The notes beneath the pieces are model-generated. The model was not told where the DNA came from. It made no database searches and saw nothing but the letters and a program-made list of their open reading frames with translations. Made by a program: the position numbers and the translations under genes. From a virus, in the IMG/VR virus record IMGVR_UViG_3300010883_000321, positions 1 to 27,687 of that record: DNA of 27,687 nt, one strand, 5' to 3'. Of the stretch, positions 23,332 through 27,687 are shown piece by piece (within the stretch, counting starts at the first letter, position 1; every line of letters starts with the position of its first letter).

Positions 23332-23601
23332 CTAGGCCTGCATGGTTGGGTACATACGCGCAGCAGCGCCGGAGGATTGATCTCCGTCTTCCATGAACTC
23401 CATATCCGTGATCTCCAGCGTGGCAGACGTCCCGTCCTGGCTCTCCACAACGGAGGCCACGCGAACCTTGCAGTGGATCTCGCGCTCGCCGCCCACCTCG
23501 CCCACGTCGCCCAGCTTCTTGAGCTGGTCCTGGTCAAGGTACAGCGTGGGGAGGCGCTCCTCCTCCTCGCCCATCAGAGTTCCGCCCATATCCTGCCTCA
23601 T
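23332..23601 (-). CDS. Small acidic conserved phage protein with scaffold-like C-terminus, 89 aa
   Basis: A compact protein with an acidic start (MGEEEERLPTLYLDQDQLKKLGDVGEV), a central beta-rich segment (EIHCKVRVASVVESQDG, SATLEITDMEFMEDGD) and a flexible Ser/Gly/Ala linker ending ARMYPTMQA. Small proteins with an SATLEITxMEF-type core are often found next to the portal gene in podoviruses; their function is not clear to me. The last residues RMYPTM repeat those of the scaffold protein, which suggests that both contact the same partner, probably the coat protein or portal. Starts at 23589 and 23574 are also possible. The ATG at 23601 is two bases after the upstream stop. Confidence 0.75.
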   Translation of the reverse strand: MRQDMGGTLMGEEEERLPTLYLDQDQLKKLGDVGEVGGEREIHCKVRVASVVESQDGTSATLEITDMEFMEDGDQSSGAAARMYPTMQA

Positions 23602-23603
23602 GA

Positions 23604-23840
23604 TCAGTTGCCCAACAGGGTTTTGTTAGCCGTCTGAGCAGCGTCCAGCGGGGAGCTGCCTGTCTTAACGGTGCCGGCCATACCGCGCTGCAGCTTCAGG
23701 CGGCGCTTCTCATCATCACGCGCCTTGACGACGGCGGGGTCGGCCTTTGTAGGCGGCGGCGGCAGCGGAGCGGGCGGCGGCGGCGGGGACGGCTGGCTGC
23801 CTCCAAAACCGGGCAGTGTGAAGAGGCGCTTGAGCTTCAT
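23604..23840 (-). CDS. Possible internal-start product, 78 aa (C-terminal part of the 199-aa gene)
   Basis: An in-frame ATG at 23840 is preceded by GGAAGGG about 8-9 bases upstream, a better ribosome binding site than that of the full gene. The product (MKLKRLFTLPGFGG, a 15-residue Pro-rich stretch, a basic KARDDEKRRLK helix, and a KTLLGN end) looks like a stand-alone small protein type known to me as a separate gene near portal genes in other phages. Nested synthesis or a recent in-frame fusion are both possible. Confidence 0.45.
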   Translation of the reverse strand: MKLKRLFTLPGFGGSQPSPPPPPAPLPPPPTKADPAVVKARDDEKRRLKLQRGMAGTVKTGSSPLDAAQTANKTLLGN

Positions 23841-24203
23841 GGTCAGACCCTTCCCGGTCAGGGAGTTGTGCAGTTGGTTTGGGGTTATGGCCCACGATCG
23901 AATGGCGGCTACAACTTTAACGTGACCCACACAGTTGTTCAGGATAACTGGAGACAGGACCGGAGCTTTGCCGCGAGAGATTGGGACCACGGTGTAGCCC
24001 TGCCGTTGGTAGTGCTCCGACAGGTCGTAGTCCGCCAAAGCCTCGGTGCGGATTAGCGGGGTGCCCTGGTGCCAGTTGTAGCTGAACCACGCATTGCGCT
24101 CGGTGTCCTTCACGGCGCACCAGACGTGCCGCCGCTCGCGGTTGAGCAGCCACGCTAGGGGGTGCTCATTTTCTACACCAAATATAACAAGGCAATCCAC
24201 CAT
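23604..24203 (-). CDS. Two-part conserved phage protein (Cys/His domain plus Pro-rich tail), 199 aa
   Basis: The first ~120 residues match a small domain found beside terminase/portal genes in many podoviruses: ENEHPLAWLLNRERRHVWC, FSYNWHQGTPLIR, YQRQGYTVVPISR, and NNCVGHVKVVAAIRSWAITPNQLHNSL, where the NCVxxVK ... TPxQL pattern resembles an Nlp/Cys-peptidase-like active site without proof of catalysis. The last 78 residues (from M at 23840) form a second small protein type: MKLKRLFTLPGFGG, a proline run, KARDDEKRRLKLQRGMAGTVKTGSS and TANKTLLGN. A strong GGAAGGG lies just upstream of that internal ATG, so the second part may also be made separately. ATG 24203 is chosen over a TTG at 24248; neither has a good ribosome binding site. 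Confidence 0.7.
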   Translation of the reverse strand: MVDCLVIFGVENEHPLAWLLNRERRHVWCAVKDTERNAWFSYNWHQGTPLIRTEALADYDLSEHYQRQGYTVVPISRGKAPVLSPVILNNCVGHVKVVAAIRSWAITPNQLHNSLTGKGLTMKLKRLFTLPGFGGSQPSPPPPPAPLPPPPTKADPAVVKARDDEKRRLKLQRGMAGTVKTGSSPLDAAQTANKTLLGN

Positions 24204-24257
24204 GGCTTGACATACTAGATGATGTGTGGGGCGCGTGTAAACACGCAAGATGTTGCG

Positions 24258-24287
24258 TCAGAGGGGCTCATATTCAGACGCCGTGTG
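24258..24287 (-). repeat. 30-bp imperfect direct repeat at terL 3' end (encodes HTASEYEPL-stop)
   Basis: It matches 25721-25750 at 24 of 30 bases. Four of the six differences are silent third-position changes in SEYEPL codons. The two copies bracket the terL coding region exactly. Confidence 0.7.
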
Positions 24288-25724
24288 GTGCTGCGTCCCG
24301 GCGAATCCGATCCTCGATGGGTAGACCGGCAGGACGTAGGTCAGTGCCAGAGCGTCGGCCAGATCAGGCGACGACACGCCGCGGCTCTTCGCGGCCTCCT
24401 TGCTCTCCAGCTTGATCTCGTTTTTCAGAGTGTAGCCGTACTCAATGCCCGTCAGATCCGTGATCAGGTCGGGGTTGTCGGGTAGCCTGATGCCGTCGAT
24501 GATCGCCTGCTTCAGGTTGCCCCACATCTGCGCTCGCAGGTTCGCGTACCCTCTCTGCGTCGCCTTGCTGCCAAAGTTTATCTCGACGACGTCCAGGCCG
24601 AGCTGTCTACATCGATCGACAACACCGCCGCCCACCCCGCCGCCGTCGATGAACACGGTGTCGGGGTTCTTAGCCCTCGCGATCTCGACGACGCGGGCAG
24701 ACAACTCCATCGTGTCCATGCCGCGGAACGTATGCCACCCTTGGCTCTCCGCGTCCCGGCCTTGCCGCAGGCAGATCACAGACTGGTCGTCGCCGAACCG
24801 CGCGACGTCGACACCCATGACCAGCGGGTCGTGCGGCTGCACGGCAGCCGTCAGTCCGACGCAGGCGCGGGCAGCCTCGCTCGGGATGAACTGCAGCTCG
24901 CCGGCGGACGGGAACTGCCCCAGAACCCGGACCTTCACGAAGTCACTGTCAATTCCGTAGTCGGCGATCCACGTCTTGAACAGGCGCTTGTTTGTGATCT
25001 TGACATCTCTGCTGTCAATGTGGCGACGGATGTAGCGATGCCTGAACCGCCCAGCCATATTCTCGTAGAAGCGCCCGGTGTTTCGCGTCGGGTTGCCGAA
25101 ATCGAAGGTCATTGGACTTCCGTCGGTTAGCCCACCCTCTCGAACCTCGAAGACCTTGTCGGGCACCGCTGACGCCTCGTCGAAAATATAAAACGGCGTA
25201 GCAGACGCAGCGTGCAGTCCCGCGAACGCCTCGCTGTTTTCCTCCCTACAGGTCTGAGCATCAACTCGCCACGTCTCTCGGTGGTCGTTGTGGTACATGT
25301 TCATCGAGCCAGCGCCCCCCGCGTTGACCGTCCACCAGTGCTTCGTGATACCGAGCTCGTGCCACTTGGACAGTTCCGAGACCGTCTTGGTGCGGAGCTG
25401 CGTGTTAGTGTTAGCCGTCACGATCCCCTTAGAGAACGGCCGGGTGTCCATGATCCAGCGGATCAGCCACGCAGTCAGGGCGGACTTACCGATGCCGTGG
25501 CCGCTCGCCGTGCTGAACTGAATGGGGTCGACCGCGGTGTGGCCGTCGAAGCGTCTCTTTTTGACCTCGTCGCCAACCTCGTTTAGGAAGTCGCGCGCCC
25601 AGTCGTCGGGGCCCGCAAAACCCTCGAGCTGCCCACTTCCCCATGGGTAGCTGAATAGGACGTGGCCCAGGGGGTCGGCGTAGTACTCGGAGACCTGCTC
25701 CGCAAGATCGACGTCGATCGTCAC
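24258..25724 (-). CDS. terL: Terminase large subunit, 488 aa
   Basis: Packaging motor ATPase and nuclease. ATPase: Walker A GHGIGKS at 75-81 (K80), Walker B FYIFDEAS with D182-E183, coupling region TFDFGNPTRNTGRFYE. RNase-H-like nuclease: MGVDVARFGDD (D306), VFIDGGGVGGGVVD (D360) and SPDLADALALTY (D454/D457). All expected acidic residues are present. I prefer GTG 25724, which overlaps the upstream TGA (GTGA), to the GTG at 25778, which would overlap the zinc-ribbon gene by 58 bases; neither has a strong ribosome binding site. The C-terminus HHTASEYEPL repeats the end of the adjacent zinc-ribbon protein. TerL C-termini often contact the portal. Confidence 0.95.
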   Translation of the reverse strand: MTIDVDLAEQVSEYYADPLGHVLFSYPWGSGQLEGFAGPDDWARDFLNEVGDEVKKRRFDGHTAVDPIQFSTASGHGIGKSALTAWLIRWIMDTRPFSKGIVTANTNTQLRTKTVSELSKWHELGITKHWWTVNAGGAGSMNMYHNDHRETWRVDAQTCREENSEAFAGLHAASATPFYIFDEASAVPDKVFEVREGGLTDGSPMTFDFGNPTRNTGRFYENMAGRFRHRYIRRHIDSRDVKITNKRLFKTWIADYGIDSDFVKVRVLGQFPSAGELQFIPSEAARACVGLTAAVQPHDPLVMGVDVARFGDDQSVICLRQGRDAESQGWHTFRGMDTMELSARVVEIARAKNPDTVFIDGGGVGGGVVDRCRQLGLDVVEINFGSKATQRGYANLRAQMWGNLKQAIIDGIRLPDNPDLITDLTGIEYGYTLKNEIKLESKEAAKSRGVSSPDLADALALTYVLPVYPSRIGFAGTQHHTASEYEPL

Positions 25725-25750
25725 AGTGGCTCGTATTCCGACATCGTGTG
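25721..25750 (-). repeat. 30-bp imperfect direct repeat at zinc-ribbon gene 3' end (encodes HTMSEYEPL-stop)
   Basis: Partner of 24258-24287. It ends the zinc-ribbon gene and overlaps the preferred terL start codon. Confidence 0.7.
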
Positions 25751-25936
25751 AGCGACGGGGGCGTCCGGCGGTCGGCACTGTCCCGCTGGATGGTGCGGGT
25801 CAGCCGACGTCGACACCTCTTTCGCGCCGCACGTCCGGCAGATGCGCATCGACCCACTCCCCGGCATCGGCGGCCCCCAATCATGCGCCCGCGGAGCCGA
25901 GTTAGGGTGAGCCGCTCGCGCTAGAGCGGCGGTCAT
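25721..25936 (-). CDS. Zinc-ribbon-like small protein between terS and terL, 71 aa
   Basis: The protein (MTAALARAAHPNSAPRAHDWGPP...) carries ICRTCGAKE, a C-x2-C knuckle, then HH and a further Cys (DPHHPAGQC), so a small metal-binding fold is likely. Position between small and large terminase suggests a packaging accessory; the DNA- or protein-binding role is inferred. The last nine residues HTMSEYEPL nearly equal the TerL C-terminus. ATG 25936 forms an ATGA overlap with the stop of the microprotein frame, and the TGA overlaps the terL GTG. A longer form from ATG 26002 (93 aa) is possible but has no ribosome binding site and would be entirely overlapped by the terS end and the microprotein frame. 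Confidence 0.65.
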   Translation of the reverse strand: MTAALARAAHPNSAPRAHDWGPPMPGSGSMRICRTCGAKEVSTSADPHHPAGQCRPPDAPVAHTMSEYEPL

Positions 25937-25992
25937 TTCTTGGAAGGCTTCGGCTTCGGCATAGGCTTCGTCTTTTTTCCGTAGGCCATCAT
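25933..25992 (-). CDS. Candidate Lys/Pro-rich microprotein, 19 aa
   Basis: Frame MMAYGKKTKPMPKPKPSKK-stop. The first ATG shares one base with the terS stop (TGATG) and the stop shares bases with the next ATG (ATGA), giving an unbroken coupled chain. GGAG lies 5 bases upstream of the first ATG and 8 of the second. Over half the residues are Lys or Pro, unlike random frames here. Short MAYGKK-type basic proteins occur in phage packaging/structural regions as far as I recall. It overlaps the longer, weaker-start alternative of the zinc-ribbon gene in another frame, so only one of these gene models is likely to be translated fully. Confidence 0.5.
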   Translation of the reverse strand: MMAYGKKTKPMPKPKPSKK

Positions 25993-26282
25993 CAGTCTCC
26001 ATTCACTACGCGGAGACGAGCGACGCGATCACGTCCCTCGTGCAGCCGCTCGGTCATCGCAGTTACGTCAATATTGCGGTTCTCGTTGACGTTCTCGTTG
26101 GGCAGCACCTTCGCAAGCAGCGTGACAAACGTGCGCGGCTCGTCCGCCGCCAGCATCGTCAGATAATCAGCTCCGCCAGCGCGCTCGAACGCCTCAAGGA
26201 TCGCAGACTTCATGTCATGCGTGGTGCGGTTCGGCGTGCCTTTCTTCCGGCCGCCGAACTTTTTGCCAGTTGTGTTAGCCAT
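25992..26282 (-). CDS. terS: Probable terminase small subunit, 96 aa
   Basis: DNA-recognition subunit candidate. The basic N-terminus ANTTGKKFGGRKKGTPNRTT has the GGRKKGTPNR motif typical of phage small terminase/DUF5681-type proteins, followed by a helical core HDMKSAILEAFERAGGADYLTMLAADEPRTFVTLLAKVLPNE, again typical of such proteins, and a C-terminal helix TAMTERLHEGRDRVARLRVV that could mediate oligomerisation. Immediate upstream position to terL supports the call. It lies 7 bases after the resolvase gene. ATG 26282 has only a weak AGGGTGA upstream. The stop overlaps the microprotein ATG (TGATG). Confidence 0.72.
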   Translation of the reverse strand: MANTTGKKFGGRKKGTPNRTTHDMKSAILEAFERAGGADYLTMLAADEPRTFVTLLAKVLPNENVNENRNIDVTAMTERLHEGRDRVARLRVVNGD

Positions 26283-26289
26283 AACTAAA

Positions 26290-26634
26290 TCACCCTAATT
26301 CAGTTTCCGAGACTAGCCCTGCCAAACGCAGAAGGTCAAGCACCGTATCCTCTTCCATGACGTAGAGCCGCCGGTTGCGGTCTTCCCTCACCACTATCAT
26401 ATCGCTGCCTCCGCCCTGATCCAGAGCGTCGTACAGAAATTTGAAGCCGCTCTTCTTGCGCTTGGCTTCGATGATGTATCTGCCGGCCAGCTTGACGTCG
26501 CCCTCGAACGCCTCGCCAAGCCTCGCATATGCTCCGCTCGCGAATACGCGCCGAGCTTCGACGCCGTTCTCCGTCCAGAAGTCCGCCGTCTCTTTCTCTA
26601 GCTCATAACCCCGAGCCTTGTTTCTATTCGCCAT
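26290..26634 (-). CDS. PD-(D/E)XK nuclease, Hjc-like Holliday junction resolvase type, 114 aa
   Basis: The protein MANRNKARGYELEKETADFWTENG... has the Hjc-type resolvase layout: a basic N-terminus with R-G-x-x-x-E (E11/E13), RRVFASGAYARLGEAFEGDV with D46, and IIEAKRKKSG with E56-x-K58, the D...ExK catalytic core. A helical C-terminus follows. It would cut branched DNA; just upstream of the terminase genes it may debranch replicated concatemers before packaging, as T7 gp3 and T4 gp49 do (inference). ATG 26634 is chosen because TGGAG lies 8-9 bases upstream; the longer frame to 26715 lies inside the HNH gene. It overlaps that gene by 11 bases. Confidence 0.8.
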   Translation of the reverse strand: MANRNKARGYELEKETADFWTENGVEARRVFASGAYARLGEAFEGDVKLAGRYIIEAKRKKSGFKFLYDALDQGGGSDMIVVREDRNRRLYVMEEDTVLDLLRLAGLVSETELG

Positions 26635-27124
26635 CAACGTGACTCCATGTAGCACCGGATAAAATCGAGCTGAGGTTTGATTTGGTGGTGGAATACCTGT
26701 CCATAATATCGACATAACGGCAGCCGCTGCTGCGCATCTCTCTGATGCCTCGAATGTCGTCTTCCGTAAACTTTTTATTACCCTTGTGGTGGTTGCCGTG
26801 GCGTATTTTATCTGCCGTATTCTCCGCCGCAGTTGCCCACCTCAAATTACTAACGTGGTTATTTCTTGGGTTGCCGTCCCAATGTGCCACTTGATTTTTG
26901 TCTGGCGGGCACGGCCCCAAGAATGCAATCGCGACCATTCGGTGAGCAGATGTGTGTATAATCTCTCCATCACAACGGATTTTGAGCGCTCTGTAGCCGG
27001 CCTTGGTGTGGTAGCCCTTTAACAACCGGCCCACCACCAAATTATTTTTGTTCCGCAACAGCCGCACCTGCCCCTCATTTGAAACTTCGTAGTCCGCAAT
27101 GAAAGAGCGTCGCCATTCAACCAT
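26624..27124 (-). CDS. NUMOD4/HNH homing-type endonuclease, 166 aa
   Basis: Free-standing HNH endonuclease. Residues 1-50: NUMOD4-like EWRRSFIADYEVSNEGQVRLL (W-x-x-x-x-Y-x-V-S-N-x-G-x-V-R). Then HTSAHRMVAIAFLGPCPPDKNQVAHWDGNPRNNHVSNLRWATAAEN, an HNH_3-type zinc-free nuclease core (H-W-D-G-N ... N-x-x-x-N-L-R-W-x-T), and a C-terminal helix-turn-helix (FTEDDIRGIREMRSSGCRYVDIMDRYSTTKSNLSSIL ... W), which would give DNA specificity. Strong GGGGAGGA lies about 10 bases upstream of ATG 27124. Its GC content is clearly lower than that of neighbours, consistent with recent insertion. It overlaps the resolvase start and supplies its ribosome binding site. Confidence 0.9.
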   Translation of the reverse strand: MVEWRRSFIADYEVSNEGQVRLLRNKNNLVVGRLLKGYHTKAGYRALKIRCDGEIIHTSAHRMVAIAFLGPCPPDKNQVAHWDGNPRNNHVSNLRWATAAENTADKIRHGNHHKGNKKFTEDDIRGIREMRSSGCRYVDIMDRYSTTKSNLSSILSGATWSHVDGE

Positions 27125-27261
27125 TTTTGGTAGTCCTCCCCTAACCCGTACGGGTCGGCCAGCACCATGCTGGGCCGCCCCCGTAGGGGGTGGATGTTGT
27201 TGGATACGAATAGCTCTTTAGTTTCAACGGCTTAACCCCTATCCAACACTATCCAACACGC

Positions 27262-27279
27262 TATCCAACATGTTGGATA
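27262..27279. repeat. Perfect 18-bp palindrome (TATCCAACA | TGTTGGATA)
   Basis: Two half-sites abut head to head with no spacer, forming a perfect palindrome suited to a dimeric DNA-binding protein. It lies at the end of the direct half-site series 27240-27270. Confidence 0.9.
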
Positions 27280-27307
27280 TAAGTCGTTGATATATATAGA
27301 TAACCCA

Positions 27308-27331
27308 TGTTGGATGCATATGCATCCAACA
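27308..27331. repeat. Perfect 24-bp palindrome, half TGTTGGATGCAT
   Basis: Each 12-base arm is TGTTGGATGCAT, so the two half-sites are separated by an 8-bp self-complementary GCATATGC centre. It can be a dimer operator or a cruciform. It lies 28 bases from the 18-bp palindrome, across an AT-rich run. Confidence 0.9.
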
Positions 27332-27371
27332 CGATTTTTGTCAGTTCTTGTTGGATAGCCCCAAAATGGGC

Positions 27372-27399
27372 AAAAACGGCAGAAACGCTCGGAGCGAGC
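27372..27399 (-). terminator. Possible weak intrinsic terminator after the right-edge gene
   Basis: On the minus strand GCTCG-CTC-CGAGC (27387-27399) forms a 5-bp stem with a 3-base loop, followed by GTTTCTGCCGTTTTT. The T-run is interrupted, so termination is uncertain. It lies 15 bases after the stop of the edge-truncated gene. Confidence 0.35.
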
Positions 27400-27414
27400 A
27401 CCTCATCTCTGACA

Positions 27415-27687
27415 CTAAACACGAGCCACCGCCAACGCCCAAGACTTACCCTTCTTAGTAGTGCGGACAACGCCCAGCTCGCTCGATACGGGTACGTCGA
27501 ACAGCTCCCTGATCCTGTCATATCTGGCAGCAGTGACGTCGCCATCTGTCAGCGGCCACCCCAATATCCCCTTGCCGTGGACGTCCTTGATCGTGTGCGT
27601 GCCCCCGCCCATCGTCTGGCATATCTGATAGGCCAGCTCCCCGGCCAGATATGCGTCGTCGCCGGAATGCTGCAAGACATTCTCAGC
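27415..27687 (-). CDS. Hypothetical protein, C-terminal part only (5' end outside window)
   Basis: The frame is open to the right edge (AENVLQHSGDDAYLAGEL...) and ends at TAG 27415. At least 90 residues are present. An internal TTG at 27675 is in frame but is unlikely to be the true start because reading continues upstream. Visible segments: GELAYQICQTMGGGTHTIKDVHGKGILGWPLTDGD and AARYDRIRELFDVPVSSELGVVRTTKKGKSWALAVARV, a compact mixed alpha/beta end with a winged-helix-like feel (inference). I do not recognise the family. Its place upstream of the operator/origin-like region suggests an early or DNA-metabolism gene. Confidence 0.7.
   Translation of the reverse strand, partial: AENVLQHSGDDAYLAGELAYQICQTMGGGTHTIKDVHGKGILGWPLTDGDVTAARYDRIRELFDVPVSSELGVVRTTKKGKSWALAVARV

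Larger units (their letters stand above)
27198..27357. repeat. Cluster of eight TGTTGGAT(A)/TATCCAACA half-sites
   Basis: Copies: 27198-27206 (+), 27240-27248 (-), 27250-27258 (-), 27262-27270 (-), 27271-27279 (+), 27308-27315 (+), 27324-27331 (-), 27349-27357 (+). Spacing between the three tandem minus-orientation copies is 10 and 12 bases, close to a helical turn. I did not notice a second such cluster elsewhere in the window. Confidence 0.85.
27125..27414. promoter_or_regulatory. Non-coding regulatory/origin-like region with TGTTGGATA half-sites
   Basis: This 290-bp gap is the largest in the window and carries no gene I can support. It contains eight TGTTGGAT(A) half-sites in both orientations (27198-27357), two perfect palindromes, a TATATATAT run (27288-27298) between them, and a GC-rich segment near 27144-27190 with small hairpins (ACCCGTACGGGT palindrome at 27144-27155; CCCCC-GTA-GGGGG at 27178-27190). 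This looks like a protein-binding control region: operator array, promoter region or replication origin. I cannot pick a -35/-10 promoter with confidence. Confidence 0.6.

Noticed and set aside
24233-24246. GCGTGT-AA-ACACGC inverted repeat between terL and the two-part gene
   Set aside because: A 2-base loop and 6-bp stem with no T-run; too short to call a regulatory site without comparative support.
26635-26715. In-frame 27-codon extension upstream of the resolvase-like nuclease
   Set aside because: It lies within the HNH gene in another frame, and TGGAG directly precedes the ATG at 26634.
27125-27217. Open reading frame continuing upstream of the HNH ATG
   Set aside because: It is open for about 31 codons to a TAA near 27218 but has no start codon, and a strong ribosome binding site sits right before the ATG at 27124.
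27240-27279. TATCCAACA copies as DnaA boxes
   Set aside because: Consensus is TTATCCACA; here an extra A is present in every copy, so a different binding protein is more likely.
27261-27545. 94-codon minus-strand frame across the palindrome cluster
   Set aside because: It overlaps the edge-truncated gene in another frame, has no ribosome binding site and reads through the palindromes.

Overview
The window is a stretch of a tailed bacteriophage genome with a short-tailed (podovirus) body plan. Every gene I can support lies on the minus strand, so transcription runs from position 27687 towards 1. The DNA is GC-rich, intergenic gaps are tiny, many start and stop codons overlap (ATGA, TAATG, TGATG, GTGA), and Shine-Dalgarno sites are of the AGGAGG type, all typical of a lytic phage of a bacterium. 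The host cannot be read from the sequence. A GC-rich proteobacterium is plausible but is only inference. No integrase, lysis gene, polymerase, tRNA, CRISPR array or diversity-generating retroelement is visible. Replication, lysis and early genes presumably lie outside the window.

Right edge (27687-26290): the 3' end of an unrecognised gene, then a 290-bp non-coding region with a dense cluster of TGTTGGATA half-sites including perfect 18-bp and 24-bp palindromes. Next come a NUMOD4/HNH homing-type endonuclease of lower GC and a PD-(D/E)XK (Hjc-like) resolvase-type nuclease.

Packaging and head module (26282-19093): small terminase, a candidate 19-residue Lys/Pro-rich microprotein, a zinc-ribbon-like protein, large terminase, a two-part protein with an internal start, a small acidic protein, portal (T7-type head-tail connector), a Bbp19-like protein, scaffold, major capsid protein and a Bbp16-like capsid cement protein. 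A strong intrinsic terminator closes this module. The gene order and families match the Bordetella phage BPP-1/epsilon15 type head.

Tail and ejection module (19036-1): a 53-residue protein, T7 gp11-like and gp12-like tail tube/nozzle proteins (the second with three FCCH-like repeats), a GNAT-like protein, a cupin-like protein, gp14-like and gp15-like internal virion proteins, a giant 3127-residue protein, a T7 gp17-like fiber with a collagen-like stretch, and an edge-truncated gene. The giant protein combines ejection-protein features with an embedded HExGH metallopeptidase-like domain of the kind seen in large phage polyvalent proteins.

The most unusual signals are two separate cases in which different packaging/head proteins end in the same short C-terminal peptide (HTxSEYEPL in the zinc-ribbon protein and the large terminase; RMYPTM in the scaffold and the small acidic protein next to the portal), the microprotein threaded by start/stop overlaps between terS and terL, and the palindrome cluster near the right edge.
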